From assembly GCA_038239365.1 (NCBI GenBank), contig JBBSEU010000001.1, positions 20,035 to 84,034 on the forward strand: a stretch of DNA of 64,000 bases, in the 5' to 3' direction. Below are positions 33,332 to 41,257 of the stretch, in pieces (the stretch's first letter is position 1; each line of letters opens with the position of its first letter). The translations under genes and the position numbers were made by a program. The notes under the pieces were generated by a model. The model was not told where the DNA came from. It saw only the letters and a list, made by a program, of their open reading frames with translations, and ran no database searches. This DNA is from JBBRMW01 sp038239365. Lineage in GTDB: Bacteria; Chloroflexota; Anaerolineae; Aggregatilineales; UBA2796.

Positions 33332-34471
33332 ATGACCTTTTCCACGCGCGCAGCCAACTGGACGTGGACTTATATCCTCAGACCGTTTTTACAAATTCTG
33401 CTGTTTGTCCTCGGTTCGGCTGCCCTGATGTCCGTCATTGCCGTAATTGTGAGCCTGATCTTTCGTACTCCGGCCTCACGTGGCGCAACACTCGAAATAG
33501 ATTTATTTGAGCAACTCCTTAAGCAACTGCCTGATACGCTCATCGACGGGATCACAATTGGCTTTTTGTACGCCGTGATCGCGCTCGGCTATACAATGGT
33601 CTATGGCGTCTTGAAGTTCATCAACTTCGCGCACAGTGAAATCTTCATGGTGGGCGGCGTGATCGGCTTCGAGGTGATGATTCGGCTGCGCGATGGCAGT
33701 TTGCTGACGACGTTTCCGCCAGTGCTATTGGTCATTTTGATGATCGTAGCGGCCATGGCTTTTTCGGGCACGTTGGCCGTCGTAATCGAACGGTTCGCGT
33801 ACAGGCCGCTGCGTAATGCGCCGCGCTTGGTGCCGCTCATCTCAGCGATTGGTATCTCGTTGTTTCTACAAGATGCGGTACGTGCTTTGGAAGGGTTGGG
33901 GCGTAACCAGTTCAATTTGGCCTATCCGACGGACAGCGTCCCCTTCCTGACACAGCGCCTACCGATTGGGCCAACAGTGACGATCAGTGTCACGGCGATC
34001 ATCATCGTGATTAGTGCGATTATCATGGTACTTGGCCTGAATTATTTCGTGAATGCCACCAAAATCGGCAAAGGTATTCGCGCCGTTTCACAGGATCAGG
34101 CGACGGCCAGTCTGATGGGGATCGACGTGAACCAGATGATTGCGATCACGTTTCTGGTGGGCGGCGCATTAGGTGGCGCGGCAGGCGTGCTGTTTGGGTT
34201 GAAGGCGGGCAATATTTCGCCGTTTTCGGGGTTCATTCCTGGCCTCAAAGCATTCACGGCGGCGGTGTTAGGCGGAATCGGTAATATCACGGGCGCGTTG
34301 CTCGGTGGCATTCTGCTAGGGCTGATCGAAGCCTTTTTTTCGTCGCTGCTGCCTTTTTTCCCTTCGTTCGGCACCAGTTACAGCGATATTTTTGCTTTTA
34401 TGATCCTGATTCTGATCTTAATATTCCGACCTACCGGGCTGCTCGGTCAGCGCGTTGATGAGAAAGTGTAG
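33332..34471 (+). CDS. livH: Branched-chain amino acid ABC transporter permease LivH
   Basis: The product is 379 aa. The canonical LivH core starts near residue 70 (DGITIGFLYAVIALGYTMVY) with GVLKFINFAHSEIFMVGG. The coupling loop IRAVSQDQATASLMGIDVNQ is at about 250, and AFTAAVLGGIGNITGALLGG is at about 307. Before the core there is an extra N-terminal part of about 65 residues with one hydrophobic helix (about 17-47), so the protein is longer than the roughly 300 aa of E. coli LivH. ATG 33332 has AAGGAG 5 nt upstream. It pairs with LivM in the membrane. Confidence 0.92.
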   Translation: MTFSTRAANWTWTYILRPFLQILLFVLGSAALMSVIAVIVSLIFRTPASRGATLEIDLFEQLLKQLPDTLIDGITIGFLYAVIALGYTMVYGVLKFINFAHSEIFMVGGVIGFEVMIRLRDGSLLTTFPPVLLVILMIVAAMAFSGTLAVVIERFAYRPLRNAPRLVPLISAIGISLFLQDAVRALEGLGRNQFNLAYPTDSVPFLTQRLPIGPTVTISVTAIIIVISAIIMVLGLNYFVNATKIGKGIRAVSQDQATASLMGIDVNQMIAITFLVGGALGGAAGVLFGLKAGNISPFSGFIPGLKAFTAAVLGGIGNITGALLGGILLGLIEAFFSSLLPFFPSFGTSYSDIFAFMILILILIFRPTGLLGQRVDEKV

Positions 34472-34476
34472 CCGAT

Positions 34477-35892
34477 ATGACCGTACAGCAAACGATAAAC
34501 GCGCCGCCTGATAACCTGCTTCGGCGCTACGGAATACTGGCAGCGGTGATCATCTTCGTGGCGGCGATGTTCCTCATCCTGATCACGATGGACAACAGTC
34601 TGACATTTTCGCCGTTGTGGACAGCATTGGCTTTCCCGGCACTGGCGATTTCGCCGTTTTTGATCTTGCGTCTGAACGTGAGTCGGCAGATCAAAGCGTT
34701 TTTGATCCTGATCATGCTGCTGATCCTGATGCCCGTGTTGGGCGTTCATGACAGTTTTTACTTCACGCTGGCAACGCAGATCGGCATTTTCGCGGCGATG
34801 GCGCTTGGCCTGAACATCGTCGTCGGCTTCGCCGGGCTGCTTGACTTGGGTTATGTGGCATTTTTCGCGGTGGGCGCGTACCTGTGGGGTATTTTCACGT
34901 CGCAGACCGATAATTATATTCACGCCATTGGCCTGACCGCGCCCGCCTGGATGTTTTATGTGTTCCTGTTTTTGGCGGTGATTGTGGCCGCTTTCGCCGG
35001 GATTTTACTGGGATTACCCGTTTTGCGCTTGCGCGGCGATTATCTGGCAATCGTGACGCTCGGCTTCGGTGAGATGATCCGCATCCTATTCAAGAATCTG
35101 GATCACCCGGTGAACATCACGAACGGGACGCTGGGCTTGGATGGGTTGGCGTCGCCGCCGCTGCCCCCGTTTATAGGGAGCATCACCGATTGGCTGGTGA
35201 CGACGTTCAAGCTGGAAGTTGGTAATCCGCAGGTGTTGGCTTATCAGTTGTTTTTCTATCTGTTGGTGCTGGCGATTTGCGGCGCAGCGATTTTAGTGGC
35301 TGGGCGGCTGGACGACTCCCCAATTGGGCGGGCATGGACGGCGATTCGTGAGGACGAGACGGCGGCGCTGGCAATGGGCGTGCCGCTGGTACGCATGAAG
35401 CTGCTGGCCTTCGCAATGGGCGCATCATTCGCGGGCGCGATGGGCGTGGTATTCGCCGCTAAGTTCAAATCCCTGACGCCGGATGCGTTCGATTTCAACC
35501 AGTCGATTTTCATTCTAGCAATTGTGATCGTCGGCGGCATGGGCAGCATTCGCGGCGTGCTGTTGGGCGCGATTGTTGTTTCGCTGCTCAACCTGCAAAT
35601 TCTGCAAAGTCTGTCGAGCTTGATCAATAACCTGAAAAATCAGAACGCGGTGATCCCGGTCATCAACTTTGCGTTTAAGGATTGGCCGAATCAATTGGCC
35701 GTCGAAAATTATCAACGCTTTGTGTTCGGTATTCTGCTGATCGTGATCGTATTGTTCCGACCTGCCGGGATTCTGCCTGCCAGTCGGCGCAAAACCGAAC
35801 TTGAGGATCGAGATGATGTGCCGCCCGACCTGACCGAAATACCGCCGGATATGTCCCTGACCGAAAGCGGAGGTGACGGCCATGCTGCTTGA
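34477..35892 (+). CDS. livM: Branched-chain amino acid ABC transporter permease LivM
   Basis: The product is 471 aa. The first three helices (residues about 18-110) precede the conserved ALGLNIVVGFAGLLDLGYVA (about 108-127) and LRLRGDYLAIVTLGFGEMIR (about 184-203), typical of LivM. The coupling segment is WTAIREDETAALAMGVPLVR (about 287). The C-terminal tail after FRPAGILPASRRKTE is acidic and about 30 residues long. It is 5 nt downstream of livH and overlaps livG by 11 nt. Longer than many LivM proteins, but similar to E. coli LivM (425 aa) in layout. Confidence 0.92.
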   Translation: MTVQQTINAPPDNLLRRYGILAAVIIFVAAMFLILITMDNSLTFSPLWTALAFPALAISPFLILRLNVSRQIKAFLILIMLLILMPVLGVHDSFYFTLATQIGIFAAMALGLNIVVGFAGLLDLGYVAFFAVGAYLWGIFTSQTDNYIHAIGLTAPAWMFYVFLFLAVIVAAFAGILLGLPVLRLRGDYLAIVTLGFGEMIRILFKNLDHPVNITNGTLGLDGLASPPLPPFIGSITDWLVTTFKLEVGNPQVLAYQLFFYLLVLAICGAAILVAGRLDDSPIGRAWTAIREDETAALAMGVPLVRMKLLAFAMGASFAGAMGVVFAAKFKSLTPDAFDFNQSIFILAIVIVGGMGSIRGVLLGAIVVSLLNLQILQSLSSLINNLKNQNAVIPVINFAFKDWPNQLAVENYQRFVFGILLIVIVLFRPAGILPASRRKTELEDRDDVPPDLTEIPPDMSLTESGGDGHAA

Positions 35893-36658
35893 AGTACGGG
35901 GCGTGATCAAGAAGTTTGGCGGTCTGACGGCGGTTCAAAACGTCGAATATACGCAGGAAGCGCGCACGATTTGCACGATCATCGGGCCAAACGGTGCGGG
36001 CAAAACGACGTTTTTCAACATCCTGACCGGGATTTACAAGCCGGATGGTGGCAGCGTCACCTTTGGCGGTAAGAACATGGTTGGCTTGCGACCAGACCAG
36101 ATCAACGCGGCGGGGATTTCGCGCACCTTTCAGAATATCCGCCTGTTCAACAGCATGTCCGTCCTTGAGAATATCATGGTTGGGATGCACTCACGCTTGC
36201 GGATCAATCTGTTCGATACGATTATCCGAACGCCGCGCTTCAATCATCAGGAAGAATCGGTTCGGCGCAAAGTGGGCGATATTCTGGATTTCGTGAACCT
36301 GAGCGATAAGAGTAACGAGATCGCGCGCAACCTGCCCTATGGCGATCAGCGGCGGTTGGAGATCGGGCGGGCGCTTGCCAGTGACCCCAAATTGATCCTG
36401 CTCGATGAACCCACCGCCGGGATGAATCCGCAGGAAAGCGTCGAGGCGATGGCCTTGTTCCGGCGCGTGCGGGACGAACTGGGCATCACGGTGCTGCTGA
36501 TCGAACATGATATGCGTGTCGTGATGGGCATTTCGGATCGGATCACGGTGCTTGACTACGGTCAGAAGATCGCCGAAGGATCGCCCGATGAAGTGCGCCG
36601 TGAACCGCGCGTGATTGAGGCGTATCTGGGACGCGGTAGTCAAACGGATGCGTTGTGA
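35882..36658 (+). CDS. livG: Branched-chain amino acid ABC transporter ATP-binding protein LivG
   Basis: The product is 258 aa. Walker A IIGPNGAGKTTFFN is at about residue 34, the Q-loop region GISRTFQNIRLFNSMSVLEN at about 78, the LivG-type signature LPYGDQRRLEIGRALA at about 153, Walker B LILLDEPTAGMNP at about 171, and the switch His in VLLIEHDMRVV at about 205. ATG 35882 was taken because GGAGGTGA lies 7 nt before it; a GTG at 35873 would add three residues. It supplies one of the two ATPase subunits of the importer. Confidence 0.93.
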   Translation: MLLEVRGVIKKFGGLTAVQNVEYTQEARTICTIIGPNGAGKTTFFNILTGIYKPDGGSVTFGGKNMVGLRPDQINAAGISRTFQNIRLFNSMSVLENIMVGMHSRLRINLFDTIIRTPRFNHQEESVRRKVGDILDFVNLSDKSNEIARNLPYGDQRRLEIGRALASDPKLILLDEPTAGMNPQESVEAMALFRRVRDELGITVLLIEHDMRVVMGISDRITVLDYGQKIAEGSPDEVRREPRVIEAYLGRGSQTDAL

Positions 36659-36666
36659 GAAGAAGG

Positions 36667-36694
36667 TATCAGCAGTCAGGTATCAGCTATCAGC
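36667..36694. repeat. Heptanucleotide repeat remnant (TATCAGC units)
   Basis: Four 7-nt units in a row: TATCAGC, AGTCAGG, TATCAGC, TATCAGC, in the 89-nt gap between livG and livF. Such short heptamer arrays are scattered between genes in some filamentous cyanobacteria and Chloroflexota; this identification is from memory. Confidence 0.5.
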
Positions 36695-36747
36695 AAAAGA
36701 CAGATAGGATTATTCCCCGGCGTAAATAAGTAGGGACGGGCACTTGC

Positions 36748-37458
36748 ATGGCGCTTCTTAAACTGGAAAATGTACATACTTACTACGGCCATATCCACGC
36801 GCTCAAAGGTATCTCGCTGGAAGTGAATGAAGGCGAAGTCGTGACGCTGATCGGCTCGAATGGTGCGGGCAAAAGTACCACCTTGCGAACGATCAGCGGA
36901 TTGGCGCGGCCACGACTCGGATCGGTCACGTTCGCGGATAAGTCGATTGGTGGTTTGAAACCGCACGAGATCACCAAACTGGGATTAGGACATGTCCCCG
37001 AAGGTCGGCGCATTTTCCCACTGCTGACTGTGCGCGAAAATCTTGAGATCGGGGCGTATACAGTGGCACGGCGCGAAGTGGAACCGCGCATCGAGGCGGC
37101 ACTGGTACTTTTTCCGCGTCTGCGCGAACGGCTTACGCAAATGGGCGGCACGCTCTCCGGCGGTGAGCAGCAAATGTTGGCGATGGCGCGCGGGCTGATC
37201 CTTGAGCCGCGTATTTTGCTGCTCGATGAACCGTCGATGGGACTTGCGCCGGTGCTGGTTGATGCGATTTTTGACATCATTCAGGAGCTTCACGCCAAAG
37301 GCACGACGATCCTGTTGGTTGAACAAAACGCCCGACTCGCGTTGCAAGTTGCGGATCGCGGTTATATTTTGCAGACCGGGATGATCGTCTTACAGGACAG
37401 CGCCGAAAATTTGCGTTCCAGTGATACCGTCCGCAAAGCGTACCTGGGCGAATCCTGA
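36748..37458 (+). CDS. livF: Branched-chain amino acid ABC transporter ATP-binding protein LivF
   Basis: The product is 236 aa. Walker A LIGSNGAGKSTTLR is at about residue 34, GHVPEGRRIFPLLTVRENL at about 85, signature LSGGEQQMLAMARGL at about 137, Walker B ILLLDEPSMGLAP at about 157, and the switch His position reads LVEQNARLAL (Gln-Asn, usual for LivF). It completes the LivJHMGF importer. The 89-nt gap to livG, holding a heptamer repeat, is longer than other gaps in the operon. Confidence 0.93.
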   Translation: MALLKLENVHTYYGHIHALKGISLEVNEGEVVTLIGSNGAGKSTTLRTISGLARPRLGSVTFADKSIGGLKPHEITKLGLGHVPEGRRIFPLLTVRENLEIGAYTVARREVEPRIEAALVLFPRLRERLTQMGGTLSGGEQQMLAMARGLILEPRILLLDEPSMGLAPVLVDAIFDIIQELHAKGTTILLVEQNARLALQVADRGYILQTGMIVLQDSAENLRSSDTVRKAYLGES

Positions 37459-37523
37459 ACGCGCCATCACCGCTCCTGCGCGGCGCGTTTTATGGGCTGG
37501 CCGCGGGCGCGATCTGGGGCGGG

Positions 37524-38342
37524 ATGTACGTCGTCAGCGAACAGGTGCTGCGCGTCATTCCATCATTTACGCTGCTTTCACTGCGCCTGATCATCGGATC
37601 GGCCATCCTCGGCACGATATTGGCGGCGCGCGGCGAACTTCGTATCGAACGGCACGACGCTATCAGACTGTTGGGCGTGGGAATCGTCGGCTCAGGCTTG
37701 AGTCTGGGCGCGCAGTTCGTTGGGACACATCTCGCCTCCGCGATCAATGGCGCAGTTGTGACCAGCGCCTCACCTGCTTTCACATTGTTGTTCGCGTGGC
37801 TGCTTTTGCGTGAACCACTCAGCCTGACGCGAATCGGAGCAGTGCTGCTGGCGACCATTGGCGTTTTGGCGGTACTGGATTTGTCGAAGTTCGATCTGGA
37901 GTCGAGCGCCGTGCTGGGCAATCTTGCGTTGATCTTCGCCGCACTGACGTGGGGCTTGTATTCGGCGCTGGTACGGCTGGTCTCGAAACGTTACCCGACG
38001 CTCACGATCAGTTTTTATGCGCTGGCAGGTGGATTGATTATTTCGATTCCGGCGGCAGGTTTGGAATTATCCAGTCAAACGATCAGCGACGTTTCATTGG
38101 GGACGATTTTGGGTGTGCTGTACCTGGGCGTCGTGTCCTCGGCATTGGCACTGCTGCTCTGGAATCGTGCGTTTGCGTTGGTAGAGGCAAGTGTAGCGTC
38201 ACTGTTCTTTTTCGCGCAACCGCTGGTGGGCGTGATCCTTGCTGCGATTATCCTGCATGAACCAATCACCTTGAATCTACTCATTGGCGGCTTTTTGATC
38301 GTGTTGGGTGTGCTGTTATCGATCACACGCAGTCACTCATAA
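37524..38342 (+). CDS. EamA/DMT-family transporter (start probably further upstream)
   Basis: The product is 272 aa from the first ATG. Ten-helix drug/metabolite transporter fold with two EamA repeats: repeat 1 to about residue 117 (AVLLATIGVLAVLDLSKFD), repeat 2 from about 128 (LGNLALIFAALTWGLYSALV) to the end (LLIGGFLIVLGVLLSI). The ATG at 37524 falls inside the first helix. The frame is open upstream and encodes AFYGLAAGAIWGG, the natural start of that helix, but it offers no ATG, GTG or TTG. A CTG at 37455 overlaps the livF TGA as CTGA and would restore the helix (295 aa). Export or import of a small metabolite is likely; the substrate is unknown. It is probably cotranscribed with liv. 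Confidence 0.85.
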   Translation: MYVVSEQVLRVIPSFTLLSLRLIIGSAILGTILAARGELRIERHDAIRLLGVGIVGSGLSLGAQFVGTHLASAINGAVVTSASPAFTLLFAWLLLREPLSLTRIGAVLLATIGVLAVLDLSKFDLESSAVLGNLALIFAALTWGLYSALVRLVSKRYPTLTISFYALAGGLIISIPAAGLELSSQTISDVSLGTILGVLYLGVVSSALALLLWNRAFALVEASVASLFFFAQPLVGVILAAIILHEPITLNLLIGGFLIVLGVLLSITRSHS

Positions 38343-38364
38343 ACTACTTGATCCAAAATAGCAA

Positions 38365-38392
38365 TTGCCAATTAGCCGGATTCCGCTAGAAT
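38365..38392 (+). promoter_or_regulatory. Promoter before the NAD(P)H-binding protein gene
   Basis: TTGCCA (38365-38370) and TAGAAT (38387-38392) with 16-nt spacing. The following gene starts at 38429, so the leader is about 30 nt. Confidence 0.55.
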
Positions 38393-38395
38393 TAT

Positions 38396-38409
38396 ATAGA
38401 CTGGTCTAT
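38396..38409. promoter_or_regulatory. TetR-type operator-like palindrome
   Basis: ATAGACTGGTCTAT is a perfect inverted repeat (6-bp arms, 2-nt centre) lying at the expected transcription start after the TAGAAT box. TAGAC...GTCTA sites are typical of TetR-family repressors that sense reactive or toxic small molecules. No TetR gene is present in the window. Confidence 0.6.
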
Positions 38410-38428
38410 TTAATGAAGGCAAATAAAA

Positions 38429-39061
38429 ATGAAGTTAGCGATTTTTGGCGCGACGGGTCGTACCGGAGTGCCTTTAGTGCAACAGGCGCTTGACGCGGGA
38501 CATGAAGTCGTCGCGCTGGTTCGTAATCCAGCCAAAATGACTATCAAAAATGCGCGCCTGTCCTTGATTCAGGGCGATATAATGAATGCCGCCGATGTCG
38601 AGAAGGTGATTAGTGCTGATGTCAGTGCAGTAATCGCCGTTCACGCGCCAAGCAAAGAGTCGCCCAAGACGCTGCTCACAAGCGCAGCCGATAACATTCT
38701 GGCGACCATGAAACGGCACAAGGTCAAGCGCATCATTTACATGACAGGCGCGGGTGTCGATATGCCGGGCGATAAGCCGAAGCTGATCAACCATGTAATC
38801 AAGTTTGCGCTCAAGACGATGGCGGGCGATGTTTTGAAACAGTCCGAGGAAGCCGTTCGCAAGGTACAGAACAGCGGGTTAGATTGGACAATCGTCCGTG
38901 TGCCGATGTTGAATGAAGATCCGCACAGCGGCAAGTATCGGGTTGGGATGGTGGGTGTCGGCACGGGGCCGCGCCTGAGTCGTGCCGATGCTGCCGATTT
39001 CATCCTGAGCGCGCTGAAGGATAGCAAGTATCTAGGCCAGTCGCCCGTAATCAGCAATTAA
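38429..39061 (+). CDS. NAD(P)H-binding oxidoreductase (atypical SDR, NmrA/BVR-B-like)
   Basis: The product is 210 aa. The N-terminus KLAIFGATGRTGVPLVQQAL (residues 2-21) is the GATGxTG dinucleotide loop. LIQGDIMNAADV (about 47) and IIYMTGAGVDMPGD (about 106) follow, then the substrate-side segment LDWTIVRVPMLNED (about 150). The last part (SRADAADFILSALKDSKYLG) is typical of flavin reductase/biliverdin reductase B-like and YwnB-like proteins. A cytoplasmic NAD(P)H-dependent reductase or a redox-sensing protein is likely. It starts a three-gene set with two deazaflavin-type enzymes under one promoter and a TetR-like palindrome. Substrate unknown. Confidence 0.82.
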   Translation: MKLAIFGATGRTGVPLVQQALDAGHEVVALVRNPAKMTIKNARLSLIQGDIMNAADVEKVISADVSAVIAVHAPSKESPKTLLTSAADNILATMKRHKVKRIIYMTGAGVDMPGDKPKLINHVIKFALKTMAGDVLKQSEEAVRKVQNSGLDWTIVRVPMLNEDPHSGKYRVGMVGVGTGPRLSRADAADFILSALKDSKYLGQSPVISN

Positions 39062-39075
39062 AGGAGACTCGACTT

Positions 39076-39537
39076 ATGCAAAACCGATCCTGGGAGTGGA
39101 CGCCGCCGCCTACAATGAACCGCGTTATGTCTACCGTTTTACGGCTGCCGGTGCTGCATCGCATGATGAGCAAGGAAATTTTGCTGCTCACTTTTACCGG
39201 GCGCAAGTCTGGCAAAAAGTTCACAACGCCTGTTGGCTACTTCCGTGAGGGGAATACCGTCACGCTGCTGACCAAACAGTTCCGCCCCTGGTGGCGCAAC
39301 TTTATCAATGCTGCCCCGGTTCAGATGCGGATGGAAGGTAAAACAGCCAAAGGAACGGCCAAAGCCTTGACTGATACGGCAACCATCACGCCCATTATCG
39401 CTAATCTCATGGAAAAGCACCCGCGCGAGGCACAAATTTACGGCGTTGGCTTGCTGCCAGATGGCAAACCAAATATGGATGATGTGAACCGTATCGCGCC
39501 GAAAGTGGTCATCATCCAAATTACCCTTGAGAAGTGA
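39076..39537 (+). CDS. Deazaflavin (F420)-dependent nitroreductase family protein
   Basis: The product is 153 aa of the DUF385/PF04075 (Ddn-like) split-beta-barrel family. LLTFTGRKSGKKFTTPVGYF (about residues 37-56) is the family motif that lines the F420 site, followed by NTVTLLTKQFRPWWRNFINA. Proteins of this type reduce quinones, nitroaromatics or fatty-acid-like substrates with F420H2, though some use other cofactors. The gene follows the NAD(P)H-binding protein by 14 nt with AAGGAGA before the ATG. An LLM-type F420 enzyme comes next, which supports F420 use by this organism. Confidence 0.82.
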   Translation: MQNRSWEWTPPPTMNRVMSTVLRLPVLHRMMSKEILLLTFTGRKSGKKFTTPVGYFREGNTVTLLTKQFRPWWRNFINAAPVQMRMEGKTAKGTAKALTDTATITPIIANLMEKHPREAQIYGVGLLPDGKPNMDDVNRIAPKVVIIQITLEK

Positions 39538-39610
39538 TGGGCAACCCTCGTCAGATCGAAAACCCGGCCTATAATCGATCCGGTTCATAGTCGATATCAA
39601 CAAGGGATGG

Positions 39611-40390
39611 ATGATGACAGGTTTTCGTGTTGGGGTTCAGCTTCACCCGCAGCTAACAACGTATGCTTCGTATGCGGACGCGGTTCGCCAATCTGAGGCG
39701 ATGGGTGTCGATAGTATCTGGAACTGGGATCACTTCTTTCCGCTGTATGGCGACCCGAATGGCAATCACTTCGAGGGCTGGACGCTGCTGACGGCAATGG
39801 CGACGCTGACGCAGCGTGCCCAGATCGGGTGTCTGGTGACGTGCAACACCTATCGCAACCCGGCGCTGCTGACGCACATGGCAAAGACGATTGATCACAT
39901 CAGCGGCGGACGGTTGATCATTGGGTTGGGCGCGGGTTGGTTTGAGCGCGATTACAAAGAATTTGGTTACGAGTTCGGCACAGCGGCGGATCGGCTGCGC
40001 GCGCTAGGTGAGTCGCTGCCGATTATCAAGCAGCGCATGGCCGCCGAAGTACCCGCGCCAGTACGCAACCCGATCCCGATTCTGATTGGTGGCGGTGGCG
40101 AAAAAGTGACACTTAAGCTGACTGCTCAATACGCTGATCTGTGGAATAGTTTTGGCCCGGCTGAACAATGGCAGCATAAGAACAACGTCCTGAATGAATG
40201 GTGTGAAAAAGTGGGTCGCAATCCGGCAGAGATCGAACGCACGATTGCGGTTTCGGCAGAAGACCCGGCAGACGCCCTTGATCAGTTCGCCAACGCGGGC
40301 GCAACGCACATGATTATCTCGATGGGACATCCCTGGGATTTCAAGCGAATCGAACAAGCAATTCAGTGGCGTGACGCGGCAAATAAGTAA
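39611..40390 (+). CDS. LLM-class F420-dependent oxidoreductase
   Basis: The product is 259 aa of the luciferase-like monooxygenase family (TIM barrel). DSIWNWDHFFPLYG (about residues 34-47), IGCLVTCNTYRNPALLTHMA (about 76-95) and SGGRLIIGLGAGWFERDYKE (about 102-121) are the family's core strands, with PIPILIGGGGEKVTLKL (about 157) as the phosphate-binding region. This pattern is that of F420-dependent enzymes rather than FMN-dependent ones. It ends at a strong terminator. ATG 39611 or 39614 may be used. A TATAAT hexamer at 39570-39575 may mark an extra promoter. Substrate unknown. Confidence 0.87.
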   Translation: MMTGFRVGVQLHPQLTTYASYADAVRQSEAMGVDSIWNWDHFFPLYGDPNGNHFEGWTLLTAMATLTQRAQIGCLVTCNTYRNPALLTHMAKTIDHISGGRLIIGLGAGWFERDYKEFGYEFGTAADRLRALGESLPIIKQRMAAEVPAPVRNPIPILIGGGGEKVTLKLTAQYADLWNSFGPAEQWQHKNNVLNEWCEKVGRNPAEIERTIAVSAEDPADALDQFANAGATHMIISMGHPWDFKRIEQAIQWRDAANK

Positions 40391-40403
40391 ATCAGTTCTA
40401 GCG

Positions 40404-40434
40404 GGTGGGCTTCAACAAAGGAAGCCCACCGTTT
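40404..40434 (+). terminator. Intrinsic terminator after the F420 enzyme gene
   Basis: GGTGGGCTTC (40404-40413) pairs with GAAGCCCACC (40421-40430), loop 7 nt, followed by GTTTTC. It separates the plus-strand genes from the convergent module 2 operon and may serve both directions. Confidence 0.75.
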
Positions 40435-40461
40435 TCGGATCAAACGCTCTGATTGAATACT

Positions 40462-40770
40462 CTATTCGCCGCGCATCGCCCTTAGCTGTGCCAGGATCGC
40501 CCGATAGGCGGCCACCGCTTCGTGACGCTGTGCCAGCATCTTATCAGACAGTTCGACGGCTTGCCGCGTGGTTTCGCGCGCCATGCCAATATCGGTATAC
40601 ACTTCGTCGGCGCGCTGCTCGATGTTGCTGAGGAAGTCGTAGATGGCAGATGTACTTTCTTCGCCGGTCCGCATCATCTCACGCGCCATATCGATCTGTT
40701 CAAACAGGCGCAGCAGTGATTGATCGGCCTGATCCAGCGGATCGCTGTGCAGAAAACTTGAAGGTTTCAT
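40462..40770 (-). CDS. Module 2 protein B: helical protein of unknown function
   Basis: The product is 102 aa from ATG 40770, which overlaps the A2 stop by 4 nt. After a short start (KPSSFLHSDPLDQADQ) it is predicted almost all helical, with repeated IDMAREMM and IGMARETTRQ stretches spaced about 37 residues apart, suggesting a coiled coil or helical hairpin. There is no signal peptide, membrane helix or catalytic motif. It takes the same place as B1 in module 1 but has no obvious sequence similarity to it. A partner of A2 is likely from the coupling. Function unknown. Confidence 0.72.
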   Translation of the reverse strand: MKPSSFLHSDPLDQADQSLLRLFEQIDMAREMMRTGEESTSAIYDFLSNIEQRADEVYTDIGMARETTRQAVELSDKMLAQRHEAVAAYRAILAQLRAMRGE

Positions 40771-41126
40771 GAACCACGCTCCGCCTGTGCGCGCTGCTGC
40801 CAGCGTTCACGTACTGCCTGCCGCTGTCGTTCCACATCATCACACAGCGCGACATAGCGTGCTTGTGCCTGCTCGAATATGGCGTACAGATCGGCGTCCA
40901 TTTCGTCGGGCGTGCGGAACAGGCGATGTGTTTGCAAGCCTGTGTCCTGGCTATTCTTTTTGAGTAGCAATTCCTGACCGGGCGCGAGTCCGGTACGAAA
41001 TACGGGCGGCTCAGCGCCGGGGACTTGTGCCGGGAGCAGCCCGGCGATTCGGGGCGCGGCCAGCATCAACAAGGGCGGCGGGAAATGGGAATATGAAGCG
41101 GGCGCAGATTGAGGTACAATTTGCAT
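40767..41126 (-). CDS. Module 2 protein A: small protein with conserved N-terminus (function unknown)
   Basis: The product is 119 aa. Residues 1-36 match A1 (30953) at 24 of 36 positions, including ASYSHFP, LMLAAPRIAGLL and PAQVPG. The tail differs in length and sequence, with a charged helical end (DADLYAIFEQAQARYVAL and on to residue 119). The ribosome-site region AGAAAGGATTAG is nearly the same as in module 1, so the pair arose by duplication or shared transfer. There is no known domain. The shared N-terminus with a variable tail looks like a targeting, docking or assembly signal on different cargo, but this is inference. Its promoter at 41203-41231 faces the divergent XRE gene. Confidence 0.75.
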   Translation of the reverse strand: MQIVPQSAPASYSHFPPPLLMLAAPRIAGLLPAQVPGAEPPVFRTGLAPGQELLLKKNSQDTGLQTHRLFRTPDEMDADLYAIFEQAQARYVALCDDVERQRQAVRERWQQRAQAERGS

Positions 41127-41202
41127 CGGAAACTAATCCTTTCTTGTGCGGCGAATCGCTCGTGTCTGGGTGTTCGCCGTGCATCACTCAACATTCAATT
41201 AG

Positions 41203-41231
41203 ATGATACGTTAGTTATTCTGGCTTGTCAA
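41203..41231 (-). promoter_or_regulatory. Promoter of module 2 A-B operon
   Basis: Read on the minus strand, TTGACA (41226-41231) and TATCAT (41203-41208) are 17 nt apart. This is the same layout as module 1, and both -35 boxes sit in the context ACTTGACA. AGGAAT upstream of the -35 and the related GAATTAC/GAATAAC direct repeat may be regulator contacts; no clean palindrome like that of module 1 was seen. Confidence 0.75.
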
Positions 41232-41257
41232 GTAATTCCTCATTTTCAGGTCGCAGC

